A stretch of DNA of 64,000 nt, from assembly GCA_025618425.1 (NCBI GenBank), contig CM046852.1, positions 7,894,421 through 7,958,420 on the forward strand, given 5' to 3'. The DNA is from Heliocidaris tuberculata. Taxonomy: Eukaryota; Echinodermata; Echinoidea; Camarodonta; Echinometridae. Position 1 is the first letter of the stretch; each line of letters starts with the position of its first letter. This document shows positions 43,433-55,031 of the stretch, piece by piece. The translations under genes and the position numbers were made by a program. A model generated the notes under the pieces. The model searched no databases and was not told where the DNA came from. It saw only the letters and a list, made by a program, of their open reading frames with translations.

Positions 43433-46400
43433 TATTTTTTTCCCCGGCCAAAAGTTGTCAGGGGGGCACTCTTCCCCCTGCCCCCCCCCCTTGGGTACGC
43501 TAGTGCTGTCAAGGGATTAGTACAGCCCCAGTTCAACAAAGTTTCTTTCAGATCGAGCACTAAAAATCCTACTCCACCCCTGGAAGCACTGCGATGAGAC
43601 CATCTCATTATTTCGTAAAATAAAATCTGATGTAACACTCAAATTTATCCTTCATATTATTCTTTTGTTTAATAATTTCTGCAGTGAAGAAAATGGAGGA
43701 AACCGATGATAATGAGCCAATCCTTACCACCGATAAGGACGAACCACCAAACTACAGCTCCATTGTACCCAATGGAGACGCCTCTTCGGAAACATCGGGC
43801 GATGGCTCCCGACAGATCACGAACAATTTCGAAAATCTCCGAAAGACGCTTTTGGGATTCGTGATAGTGGCCGGTATCGCGGTCTCATGGGTCGGTTCGA
43901 CGCAGTTTTCACAGAGTACTTATTCGGATACCTTCAACGCGCCATACTTTAACGTGTGGTTTGGGACATTGTGGATGTTTATCTGCTATCCGTTTTACGT
44001 AATCGGTTCGTGGATATTCAAGAAGGAGAGTCGGAGCTATGCGGGAACAGTCGACTTGTACAGGTATGTTAAGTGTTCGACTGTTTTAAAGCGTTATGCA
44101 GTCGATAGTTGATGAAATTCCACCATTATCAACTTAAACATGTTATAGCGTCAACGGAACTGCAACAGGCATATGGCATATTGGGCCCCTTTCGTTCAGT
44201 GTTTCCACTTGTACCTTAATAATAATATAAAGATATTAAGGTCGTTTTAGGTGGATGAGCGCAGAATGTAACCCCAATGGAGAAAGGAGCAGTATAATTC
44301 AAGCTTTATTAAGAAGGTACCAATGCCATCCGCACCCAGGGGCGGCGCTACAGGGGGGGGGGGCAGAGGGGGCGACCGCCCCCTATGATTTTTCAAGTAG
44401 TGAAAAAAGAAAAAAAAAAGAAGAAAAAATAAGAAAAGGAGGAAGAAAAGGGAAGAAAGAGGAAAGAGGAGTATTAAAAAGAGAGGTCTTAAACATATAA
44501 CTCTATATTACCCCTGTTATTTAATGGAGAAAAAATATGACGTCATCTTTAGGTCGTCTTGCCCCTCCTATCAAAATACCCTGGCGCCGCCCCTGTCCGC
44601 ACCTACACAAGGGTCGGGCGCTGGGAGTAGGCCTATCCTTCATAATGTTGGCGCCGGTAACATCTACCCATAGGTCGGCGATTATTTATCTCCTATAATA
44701 ATGTGTTTTATATCCTTTATATAACAATGTGAGTTTAATCTTTAATTTCGCAGGTGAACAACATAGATGTTCATTACCCCAATTTTTTTTTTTTACCCAC
44801 AATTTCTTTTTACAGACACTCCGAACGAGTCTTCGGTCGTAAGGGACTCACCATCAGAAACTACTTTCGATTGGTCGCTCCCTTCGCGTTGTGCTGGATG
44901 GTGACCAATTACATGTACGTTTACGCTCTGGGTAAGATCGCCGCGGCTGACGTCACAGCACTTTTCTCCAGTAACACGGCCTTTATTTACATATTCTCGT
45001 GGATTTGGCTTCACGAACGACTTGTGCTTCTCCCGGCAAGGGTAAGAGATAAACATGCTTAAATTATTCATTTTGGGCTTCTGCTCTCTCTCTCTTCCCT
45101 CCTCTCTCTCTCTCTTTTTACTTAGTACCTCTCTAGCTATCTTTCTATTTATACCTATCTGTCTATCTATCGATTTCTATCTCTATCCCCTCCTTTTTCT
45201 TTCTTATTCCTTTGTTTCCCTGTCACCTTTCTTCTATGATCCTCTTTTTCTCCCCCCCCTCCCCCCCCCCCCCCTCCCCCCCTCACAGTCATCATATGGT
45301 TGATCAGTGGCGATGAAAGAATGGGAGGGGCAAGGGCGTCGGGGGGGGGTGTATTCTGCCGGCAAACCATGCAAATCTATAAAGTTAACCCTCTTTCCGC
45401 TACCACTGTATCGTTTCAGTCAAATTTGATTAACAAAATTAGATATCGCAAATTATTTGCTTGTTTGAAATTCTGGAGCAAACTGTCTTTTCGGTCTCGG
45501 GTCTCAAGCTGGCCCCATTCATATCATTCCACATCCATCCCTCTTGTATTTCTATTATAGCTGTTGTTATAAGAAACTTAAGAAGTATATTTTTCTCGAT
45601 TATTTTAAATTACCAGGGTGTATCAGTTCTTCTCTCCATCGGTGGTATCGTCCTCATCTCATACGCAGACGGTTTTCAAGGAACTACTGCCGTCGGTATC
45701 GCACTCTCAATCGGCTCAGCTATCGGATCAGCTATCTACAAGGTGATGTATCGAAATCCAGGCCTATACCTATCAAATCAACTGAATATAGTATCCGAGA
45801 GAGATTTAAGAAAGTCGCCAAGAGATAATATTTGAAAAAATAATGATAATCAACTTTGAAATGAAGAGCAAAAGATGGAGGAGGAGGAGAATAAAACATT
45901 GTGGAAAAGGAGGAATAGTAGAATGAGCATAATTATGGACAGTGTAGAAATATAAGCCTATACTTATCAGCTGATTATATTAGTTAAGATATGATTAAGA
46001 AAGTTTGCCGAAAGATAGTAATTGAAAATAGTAATAAACTAGTTATTGAAGAAGTTGACGAGTGTCAAGAGAAAATTAAATAAGTAGACAAATTTCCTTT
46101 ATTCAGTTTTATTTTTTTTCATTGAAACCAAATATCGGAGTTTCATGATGATAGTACCAAAGTACCGGATAGTAAATCTGATGCCAAATGGAATGGGGCA
46201 GTTTGGAATCGAAATTACATCATTATACTTTTTGTTTTGCCAATTTGATAGACAGACTAGTCATTTTTAATTCCAAATCAAGTTGAGTTTACTGAAATGT
46301 CAACAAATGAACGTAAGAAATTTTATGATGACACAAAGGTTCTACAATTACGTGAATTCCTTCCACTGTAACTAACCAAAATAAAAGAGAAATAGCATGG

Positions 46401-46722
46401 TATTTTATAGCATTAAAATGCATAGTCACGTATCAAAGGTCGACAGCCTTATCAAATCTATCTTAATGATCTTTTGTTTGATTTATTTCTCATTATAGGT
46501 TTTATTCAAACGTTACATCGGCGATGCGACTTCGGGACAGGTTAGCTTGTTTCTGTCGCTGCTGGCGCTCTTTGATTTAGTCTTTCTGTGGCCTGTGTTG
46601 TTGGCCGTGTATTACACTGGGTTTGAACAGTGGGACTGGAACAACATGCCGTGGAACTACCTTTGTGGTAGCTCTGTACTGTCTGTTGGTAAGAATGAAA
46701 AAAAAATCCACAAAAAAGCGAA

Positions 46723-46770
<48 letters not shown>

Positions 46771-47246
46771 AAGAGAAAGAGAGTGAGTGAGAGAGAGAAA
46801 CTTCAAAGAGATCGTGTTTTGTTAGTAATGCTAGCCACCACTGGTTTAATTCTCTAGCCCTTTCACTTTTTTTTGAAAGCCGTATGATTTTGACAGTTGT
46901 TATTCTAATTATATAATTATTATTATTATTTATTTGGCACTTTCAAAAGAAGGGGAAAAAATATCAAGAAACAAGAAACAATGTACCGTACATACATTTA
47001 ACTTGAATGAATACAATAATTTCATTGACACTTGCGCACCCTACCAGGTGGCCTGGGTGAGGAACAGGTCAACTTAATGACCATGGCATACAGGCCTTCC
47101 TTTCCACACCTGATCGGGTTCACAAGCATCTTAACATACAGTGTGAATACTACATAGATTAATATCACATTAAAAAAAATGACGGATGAGAAGTTGAAAC
47201 ATAATATGCGTGCTATTGTAGCTTAATTGAGATCATAAAGTAATGC

Positions 47247-47281
<35 letters not shown>

Positions 47282-49903
47282 GGGAGACAGGAGAGGGAGC
47301 AGAATAGGGAGACTGCAAGTAAAATAACAAGTTCTGGATCATGACAGAGATGTCATTTGCATAAAATATCTTGTCTTGTTTATTTCTTTTGAGAATATTT
47401 TTTGTCATGATCCTGAATAGGTCTGCTGCCATAAAATAGATAAAATAAATACCTTTTAACATTTTTATAAACTGTAATTTTGGGATATAAGCAAAGCATG
47501 AAAATGATTATATAATTGTCTACCTTATTATTGCTTAAAAGACGAAGTGATAAAAAGGAAATAATGAAGAGCTTAAAGGGGGTACCCAATGCTGAAACAA
47601 TGTTAGTTCATTTAAAAGATCATGATTTTATTAGCAGAAAATCATCTGCCTTAAGTTTTTTAAAAATTCGTGTTGCCAGAAAAATCCCCGAAATATGGTA
47701 AGACTTCAGGGTATTTTGGCCCCTCAGCTGTGTCCCAATTTCAGCTAGGTAACCACAATGACGTCAAAGTGGTTACCCAGGTTCGCGTATTGCAGATGTG
47801 TTGCGCGCTAGACTGTACAAAATGCATTACACCTTGCGCGCATTTTGCTATAATTGCGCGACAAGGTAACCACTTTGACGTCATTGTGGTTACCTGGCTG
47901 AAATTGGGACACAGCTGAGGGGCCAAAATATCCTGAAATCTTACCATATTTCGGGGATTTTCTGCCAATACGAATTAAAAATAAAATTTAAGGCAGATGA
48001 TTTTCTTCTAATAAAATCATGATCTTTTAAATGAACTAACATTGTTTCAGCATTGTGTACCCCCTTTAAGCATATGGAAATCGTTATGTAGTGAATTTTA
48101 AGCTGATCAACGAAATATGAATAACAGAAATTGGAGAAACACCTGACTAAAATTCTTTAAAAGTTTCTACAACAATATCATGTAGTTGTTTATGCTTGCA
48201 TAACAAGAATTCATATGGATTTTTTTCTTTACTCGTTCGTTTTAAAAATATCAAATGGACGGATATGGACGTAATATTTTACTTGTAGTAAACACTCTAT
48301 AAGTTGCATGACAGACTATTAATTTTTTTGTTTACATTGACAGTTTTCAACTTCCTGATCAACTTCGGTATTGCCGTTACGTTCCCACTGTTCATCGCTC
48401 TTGGTACCGTGGTTGGTATCCCACTCAATGCAAGTATGTGAACACACCATCTATTATTGTAGATCAATTACAATAATTTCGAGACAATTGACCACATTTT
48501 GTGGTTTGGCTCATTAACTTCTGAATCAGAGCTCTGAAAAATACACCAGATACAGGAGTAGAAAAAGCAAAAATTTCTACACACATTGTATCCATTTTTG
48601 TTGCAAGATCATATTGCGTTTGATGCCAGGAATTTTGAAAAGGAGAATGAGCTTCAAAATCCTTAAATTGGCAACACATTGAGAGGTTCAAAATCACTGT
48701 TTTTTTATCAAAATTGGCAATTTTTTCAACTTTTCGACCAAGTTTTTAATGATGTATATTGTTTTCAAAGACATTGCATTTTGTTAGACCCAAGTAGCAC
48801 TAAAAGAAAAATATTAATGTTGCCAATTTGAAGAACAAAATGTGATCAATTTAGCCTTTAAATAATTCCTGTCATGAAAGGGTTAAATATTTTAAAGGGT
48901 AAATGTGCAAACCCAAAGCAATGTCTCCTCTTAACAATATGGACCGACGGGGATTATTTTTAGTTGAAAAACCTGCTATGCCAAGAAAGGTCTGTTGATA
49001 ATAACGCTAAGAAGTAGGGTTTAAATTTGCATCCAAATTGGTGCATTAACGAGTGTCAGTTTGAAAGTGAAATTAAAGCTAAGATGCAAATTATGCGCTT
49101 TAACAGGTGCAATAAATGTCCAGAAAATAATGCTCGGTGGTGGTGGTGGTGGTGGTGGTGGTGGTGGTGGTGGTGGAGGTGGGGTGGGCGGGGGGGGGGG
49201 GGGGGAGAGGGAGGGGGAGGGGGAGGGGGAGGCTGGGTGAGGGATTACGAACAAAGAAACTTTTCAAAAATGGATTTTGGGCCTGAAAGGTACCGAAAAG
49301 GAAAAGTACCGAAAGGGGTACCAGCACGGTCCAGAATATGACTATATTTAATCCCCCAAACCTGGGCCCCGTTGCATAAAACAGACCGTTAACGGTAAAT
49401 TTTGCCATCAATGGTAACTCCCATGGAAACCTTGATTTTGATTGGCTGTTGAGTGGTGTTACCATGGTAGTTACCATTGATAGCAGAGTTACCGTTAACG
49501 GTAAGTTTTATGTAACAGGGCCCTGTTCTTTTGTTGTTTTTCCCCTCAATAGCGGAGGGTGGGAGGCAACGCTACCGTTCCCATGGATCCCCCATGGGAA
49601 CCACAATTATACACAACGTTAATCATCTTCATTTTCTTTCTTTTATTTCTTCCAGTTGTCGATCTTATTTTCCGCGATAGAGGTTTCGGTGCTTGGAAGA
49701 TCGGAGGCACAGTTCTCATCGTTTTCGGATTCCTCATTATGCTGATGCCCGAGAAATGGCAGGAGAAAGCATACTGTTGCAAATCCAGAAACTCATTAAC
49801 GCTAAATGCGGATGCGGAAGCAGCGAACAATGATAGCGGTATCGATAATCCAACGCTGGAAAACAATGCATCCAAAAAGGGAGAAATGAATGGAAAAGTT
49901 TGA
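38494..49903 (+). CDS. SLC35F3/F4-like membrane transporter, complete
   Basis: This is a multi-pass membrane protein of the drug/metabolite transporter superfamily, solute carrier family 35F. Exons: 38494-38599, 43685-44063, 44816-45041, 45617-45742, 46499-46688, 48344-48433 and 49656-49903 (stop TGA). Phases agree, giving 454 aa. Residues 1-88 are acidic and cytosolic-like. About ten hydrophobic segments follow, the first near 90-110 (LLGFVIVAGIAVSWV). Subfamily landmarks are VTALFSSNTAFIYIFSW, the ISYADGF motif, GSAIGSAIYKVLFK, the PLFIALGTVVGIPLN segment and VFGFLIMLMPEKW. They align with human SLC35F3/F4 (SLC35F3 is reported as a thiamine transporter); substrate here is unproven. An in-frame ATG at 43693 could start a shorter form. 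The tail is polar and Asn-rich. Intron 1 is about 5 kb and repeat-laden. F3 against F4 cannot be separated by eye. Confidence 0.88.
39841..39885. repeat. (TA)n microsatellite
   Basis: About 22 uninterrupted TA units. Confidence 0.95.
39917..40027. repeat. Compound GTTTT/GTTTTT/GTTT/GTT microsatellite ending in T and G runs
   Basis: Successive blocks of GTTTT, GTTTTT, GTTT and GTT units pass into a run of T and then a run of G. The unit length changes in ordered blocks rather than randomly. Confidence 0.9.
41538..41582. repeat. (CT)n microsatellite
   Basis: About 22 CT units in SLC35F intron 1. Confidence 0.95.
42411..42474. repeat. (TA)n microsatellite
   Basis: A long TA run, slightly interrupted at the left, in SLC35F intron 1. 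Confidence 0.93.
44329..44603. mobile_element. hAT-like MITE with perfect 8-bp duplication (copy 2)
   Basis: TCCGCACC repeats at 44329-44336 and 44596-44603. The 259-bp body is almost the same as 36527-36788, differing mainly in G/A run lengths. It lies in SLC35F intron 2. Confidence 0.9.
46725..46765. repeat. (GA)n microsatellite
   Basis: About 20 GA units just after SLC35F exon 5. A second GA plus G run follows at about 47247-47285. Confidence 0.93.
47573..48069. mobile_element. Near-perfect ~200-bp-arm palindrome with TTAA duplication
   Basis: TTAA at 47573-47576 and 48066-48069. The left arm (from AGGGGGTACCCAATGCTGAA) pairs with the right arm for about 200 bp with few mismatches, around a ~85-bp centre (about 47781-47864). 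Both arms contain TGACGTCA. It is the longest inverted repeat I found in the window and lies in SLC35F intron 5. Ends fit the TTAAAGG (T2/Kolobok-like) group. Confidence 0.9.
48468..48886. mobile_element. piggyBac-like MITE, copy lacking the nested insertion
   Basis: The body aligns with 10494-10870 plus 11350-11378: GACAATTGACCACATTTTGT, then TTTGATGCCAGGAATTTT and the end TGAAAGGGTTAA. The left terminus is decayed. A single TTAA at 48858-48861 marks the site occupied by the 477-bp insert in the other copy. Confidence 0.8.
49138..49232. repeat. (TGG)n plus G-run block
   Basis: About 14 TGG units lead into G runs and GGGGGA units in SLC35F intron 6. It is strongly G-rich on the plus strand. 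Confidence 0.92.
49364..49523. mobile_element. GGGCCC palindromic MITE with CCAAT core
   Basis: It runs from GGGCCCCGTTGCATAAAACA to TTTTATGTAACAGGGCCC. Inner arms ACCGTTAACGGTAA and TTACCGTTAACGGTAA are palindromic. The centre has TTTGATTGGCTG. It ends about 130 bp before the last SLC35F exon. Confidence 0.78.
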
Positions 49904-50757
49904 CGATTATTTTTCATGTTTTATATAATTATTATAGTTTTTTAAGTTTGATATCCAATTGCTGTTTATATTGAATATTCAAAGTAATATTCCAGTACAT
50001 AATGTTTTGTTAATCGGACCAATATCGGCTTTCCACTATTACACAAAACGGTGCTTTATCGCTATTGGCCGATCACTGCCCATAGTGGTCGCATACGCGC
50101 CACATAGCATCACATGACTTGGTGTGCCAACAGGGAAAAATACTTTTTGTCATCGTTATAGATTATGTTAATATTTTACAGATCAAAAGATGAATTCATG
50201 AACTAGCATTATGGGTTTTACGGTAACCAACTAGTGATAGCATTGCCAACAAAGAATTTACGTTCGATCAAAAGTGGTTTCCCCATTTGCTGCAATAATG
50301 GTAGAATGTTTCCCCTCCTTCACGGAAATGTTCAGAAAATAGCTTCAAAATGCTATTTCTTTTGGATGATAGTTGAAAGTCAGTATTGATCCTGAACGTT
50401 AATGTTACAATTCTCTCTAGCGACTGCTTATAAGGAAATACACTGTTTGTACATGTCCATGTCGACTTTCCAGCTCGACACGAGAGTATTGTATTGTCTC
50501 TAGTCACTTAATTGATATACTGAGAATAGACAGTACTGAAATTCGGCCCAGAAATTTGTTTGTGCTTTAGATTAGAAACATTTGGGCAGTAATGCTGTTC
50601 AGAGATGTGTAAATTGCAATTTGTTAAAGCATACTCGTACATAGCATCATTATTATAATGTGAAGTGTTTGCAAGCCGCAGGTGATCCGACTCAGGCTGT
50701 GATTTCTAGCGAACGTTTAAGCAAGGAATCGCAAGAAACGCATCCAGTATTGGAACA

Positions 50758-51123
50758 TTAAAGTGTACCAATCACCTGAAAAAAATAATTTGTGTACAGC
50801 TAGAAAGTACTAGAAAGTATAAAATCAATCTCGAAGAATATTGGTCAACGGTTAAGGAGTATGAAGGAAAAAAAGATAACATGAAAATGCTCGCGCGGAA
50901 CCGAACTCCGAGTTTAGTTCCGCGCGAGCCTTTATCTTGGCAAGCGCGTACGCGTGCGTCGAGTAGTCTACTCACGAGTCGGTTTTACGCTCATAGAGAG
51001 TGTAATTAAAATTGCAGTATCTCTTTACAGAATTAATATTTGAAGCCAATATTTTGAATATAGTATGACATGAACCCCCTAACATACAGAGCAAAATATT
51101 TTTTTGTGGTTGGTACCCTTTAA
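50758..51123. mobile_element. TTAA MITE, family GTGTACCAA (copy 3 of 3)
   Basis: TTAA at 50758-50761 and 51120-51123. Ends are AGTGTACCAATCACCTGAAA and the inverse of GGGTACCAACCAC. The GC-rich core CTCGCGCGGAACCGAACTCC is itself followed by an inverted GTTCCGCGCGAG. Confidence 0.85.
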
Positions 51124-51206
51124 CTGAGGAGGGCCTAAAGCCATGCAGGCTCACACGAGGCGTCATTTGCTGACGGTAGGACCATAGGTAAGGACCGTGT
51201 CAGTGA

Positions 51207-51417
51207 CTAAAGGCCACCGCACACTACACGACCTGAGGTCGTACGACCTAGAGGTCATACGACCTAGTCCACGACCTCGCAAAAATTCAACATGCCAAAA
51301 CCTGGGACCTGATCGTGCGACCTGGTCCTACGACCTGAAACTTGGGTGTTTGGTGACGTCATACCGTAGTTCGGAAGGTCGTACGACCTCAGGTCGTGTA
51401 GTGTGCGGTGGCCTTAA
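51207..51417. mobile_element. Short MITE with ~40-bp inverted ends (AGGCCACCGC)
   Basis: AGGCCACCGCACACTACACG at the left is mirrored by GTGTAGTGTGCGGTGGCCT at the right. Several GTCGTACGACCT palindromes lie inside. It is flanked by CTAA and TTAA, a likely decayed TTAA duplication. Confidence 0.8.
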
Positions 51418-51534
51418 CTTGTACGGTCTACTGCGCGTCATGGAAGAGTGATATCGTTTCAAAAATTAACGCAAAATGAACAGTGGCAAACATTATACTT
51501 TTAATGACTGTATGGCGTATTGGTTGAACTCCTT

Positions 51535-51705
51535 CGCTGGCTCGATTAGCGCAGGTACTGACGCAATTGACGTGACGCCTGTGTGAGCCCCGGGCTTAAG
51601 TGAATTCAAGCCCCGACAGGGCGCTAATGTCCCTTGGCAAGATATCAATCTAAATTTGTCTGTCTCGACCCAGGTATTTATAGTAAGCTGGGATAGTGAT
51701 ATCCA
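51535..51705 (+). mobile_element. tRNA-derived SINE-like sequence
   Basis: TGGCTCGATTAGCGCAGG resembles a tRNA A box, and AATTCAAGCCCCGACA resembles a B box. They are followed by a tail (TAATGTCCCTTGGCAAG, then TCTCGACCCAGGTATTTATA) like that of widespread invertebrate tRNA-type SINEs. It is diverged, and target duplications were not found. Confidence 0.5.
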
Positions 51706-52630
51706 AACAACTCTTGAAACGCATACATGTATATCACCTTGTGCTATGCGTTATAAATATGAAAATGCAATATACACATGTATGCATTTTTAAAAAGAAT
51801 TTAGTTATTAAAGATATCATGTGGATGACATAAGAGATGCTATCAATGTGTACACATTATTCTTTTGTCGAGGTCAGTAAGTTAAGGCAGTGAGGCTTAA
51901 CAGTCAAGAAATTTGTTTTTCATTTTCTTTTAGTATTTAGGATAATAATTGATATATAGTTCCACCCTTTGTTATGATTTTCATTGTTTCAACTCGTTAT
52001 TATATAAACTAATGTTCTAGTCTATGCACAAGTCACCAAAGGCTCAGTAAAAAAACGCCTAGGAAATTGCCAGTCTTTAAGAAATTCACACATTAAACAT
52101 CAAATATTATTTCACTATATTATTGCCAATATCAAATGTTAATAAAAAGTTGATTGGTGATGCCTTTCACCGTGTGGTTATTTTACAAAGTTATAATGAA
52201 TTGACATTCTCTCTCATCTGCAATACATGTACAGTATTACTAATTAATGGTAAGTTTTGTCGGTGTAATTTTACATTAAGTACTTGTGTAAGTTTTATGA
52301 GAAGTATCAATTGTTAAACATGCTTCTATGCAAAGATAAAGTGATTGAATGAAATATATGATCGTACATGCAATGATGTCATCATTTTCCTTGTTTCACA
52401 CAATTTGAGTAAATTCAAGAAAAAAATCCATTAAATAAGTGTCCTTGTAACACTTTGTAACAGATGGTCAACATCTAGGCTCTCTCAGAAGAAGTGCCCA
52501 TATATTTGAATGGTCTATTATCTTCAAATGAGCAGTGCAACGCCTTGGAGATACATGTATATTCATGAATATATTCATAAATATATTCATGTATTCTGAT
52601 AACCTGTCTACCCTGACCCACGCACGCGAA

Positions 52631-53048
52631 CAGATTGTCAGGGGCGTTGCTAGACCATTCTAAATGGGAGGTGTGTGTGTGTGTGTGGGGGGGGGGGGGG
52701 TATCAGACCAAATTTGCCGACAAGTTTGCTCACAAATTTTCCAATAAGCGTGGGGGGTGGATTTAAAAGTTTCGAGACGAATATTAAATAAGGACACTTG
52801 ACAAAATAAAATACTTAACGTAATTTGTGTTTAATGGAGTATATCATTCTGCAAAGTGTGGGTGTGTGTGTGTGTGTGTGTCTCTCTCTCTCTTTATATA
52901 ATACATACACGTATTTAAATAAATTGCGATTTGCCGCAAGGTTATACATAGATTCTAAGTTTGGTGATTTAAAAAAAAAAAAAAAAACTGGGGGGGGGGG
53001 GGGAATGTTGCATCCAGTACCACAATAAGCGACGCCCCTACAGATGGT
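52631..53048. mobile_element. hAT-like MITE with 8-bp duplication (7/8 match)
   Basis: CAGATTGT at 52631-52638 and CAGATGGT at 53041-53048. The element starts CAGGGGCGTTGCTAGACC and ends AAGCGACGCCCCTA. It has acquired GT/CT microsatellites and G runs, so it is older than the 36519 and 44329 copies. Confidence 0.75.
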
Positions 53049-53319
53049 TATTAAAGGATGTTATGGTGAGAGATTGTGTATTCAACCATCTTTTTTAGTT
53101 AATTTCTTTTGCCAGCTGCAACCGCAGAAGGTGTCAAGAGCGTATGGTATACGCGCATTCTATTCGCTCCCATGATGTAATACCAGTTCGCAATATCGAT
53201 CCACTTGTGAAAATATGTAATTGAGCGATGTAACCTGATTGTACGCATCATATCAATTAGAATCTACTTGAAGTTCCGATCAAATTTTGAACTCGTGAAT
53301 CAAACAAAAACTTCATGGA

Positions 53320-54364
53320 ATGGATGTTACAAAGAAGGATACAGAGAGAGCCCCGTGTGATGAAGCAGGAAAGGACACGAGGGTAAGATAAGCTAATCAT
53401 AAGTTAAGAGCTAAGCTTTGCTAGATAAGATAAGTAAAGATAAGATAAGATAAGCTAAGCTAAGACTGATGAGGTAAGATAAGTTAACCCGTTGACTACT
53501 GAATTCTCTCACTCTCATAGGCTTCATAGAGGAACCACCCGGTTTCAGTAGGAAATGAGTTAAGATTATATAAGTTCAGATAGGACAAGGTAAGTTAAAG
53601 GTAATGTTTAGTTTTTGAATTTTGGTAACCCTTATAAACCTTTTTGTCAGACACATTGGATTTGTGTTGATAAATAGCAATACTAGCAAAACAAAGATGC
53701 TGTGAAGATTTCACATCCTAAAGTGGCATATTAAACAAAGGAGAGGCAAAAAATAATTTAGGTGCCGGGTCAGGGATATAAACTCCCAACAACTTCAGCG
53801 TGCACTATACATCATACACGCGTTCAGCCGCATTGACATGTATGCTATCTCCGTGCAAAGCCTCGAGATTGCTGTGCGGGGAGCTGTAGGGGGGGGGGGG
53901 GGGGTGGTCCTAGCGTAGGGCAGTATATTGCCGTGTTCTTGCATTCCTTACATATATTTTCGGTAAAATTCACCGGAAATCATTGATGGAATACCAAATG
54001 ATTTTGTACAAACATCTTTTGATACTTGGAAAACAACATGAAACTATAACACTTTTCTTTTCAGAATTTAATTTTTGCTACCAAAACTGTATATGAGCTT
54101 TAAGTTCAGCTAACCTATGTAAAGGAAAGATTCGAGATTAGATAAGATGAGATACGATAGAATAAGTCACTGGCGTAAATCCCGGGGGGGGGGGGGATAT
54201 ATCCCCACTTTTCGAGGAGGGGGGATGGCCTGTACAATCATCCCCCCTCACTTTTCACGAAAGAAATGAAAAAATATATGTTACTAGATAATTGTTTTAT
54301 TGGCGAAAAAACATCATCATCATTATCATTATTATCATCATTATTATAATTATTATTATTATTA

Positions 54365-54421
<57 letters not shown>

Positions 54422-54995
54422 TAATTATCACTATTATTATCATTATAATAATAATTATTATTATCTTTGTAATGACTATCATCATTATTATTATCATAAT
54501 CGTATTGATTATTATAACCATCATTATTTATATTTTTCTTTTATTATCATCTCTATAATAAAGTGCAATCATTACCATTTTTATTATTATTATTATTATC
54601 AACAGGTAACAGTATTATCACATTTGTTTTGTTTATTATTCTTCTTCTTTTTCTTTCTTCTTTTTCTTTCTTCTTCTTCTTCTTCTTCTTCTTCTTCTTC
54701 TTCTTCTTCTTCTTCTTTTTCTTCTATTATCCTGATGAAGATGATAATGATGATGATGAGGAGGAGGATGATTATTGTTATTTATTAAAGTAATTGTTAT
54801 CATCATCATCATTTTCATAGTTATATTACTATTATTTTGGTATATTAAATTGTTATTGATAATGTTATTCATAAAATTATTATTGTTTTTATTTTCATCC
54901 TAATATTTCAAACATATCATGGTTATAAAATATATCTAAAATAACTTTACCACTTTTCATCAGGTTGGGGTGAGACTGCTTCTCCCCTCTCCACC

Positions 54996-55031
<36 letters not shown>

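Larger units (their letters stand above)
38600..43684. other. Large first intron of the SLC35F-like gene
   Basis: No exon was recognised in about 5 kb. It holds TA, CT and compound GTTTT microsatellites, several G runs (about 40012, 40190, 41198, 41775, 43243) and a remnant near 42522-42620. That remnant shares GGCGTTGCTAGACCA and GACAAGTTT with the hAT-like element at 52631. Two ATTCTCTGACAAGCAA-plus-poly-A segments near 43280-43430 look like a local duplication. Confidence 0.55.
49904..53319. other. Spacer between the SLC35F-like gene and the hydroxylase gene
   Basis: It holds the SLC35F 3' UTR, three MITEs and a SINE-like element, all listed. No coding exon was recognised. A promoter for the hydroxylase should lie near 53050-53319, but no TATA box is evident. 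Confidence 0.55.

Noticed and set aside
49027..49341. Trp- and Gly-rich open frame
   Set aside because: It is produced by the TGG and G-run block.
38494..49903. SLC35F1/F2 or nucleotide-sugar transporter identity
   Set aside because: The segments ISYADGF, SAIYKVLFK and the LIMLMPEKW tail fit the F3/F4 branch better than F1/F2 or classical nucleotide-sugar transporters.
51535..51705. Functional tRNA gene
   Set aside because: The A- and B-box-like parts are degenerate and followed by a SINE-type tail; no cloverleaf with an intact acceptor stem is visible.
54292..54872. Long open frames rich in Ile, Tyr/His, Phe/Ser or Arg
   Set aside because: They are translations of ATT/ATC/TTC microsatellites in all frames. 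The same holds for frames at 57139-57626 and 60478-60810.
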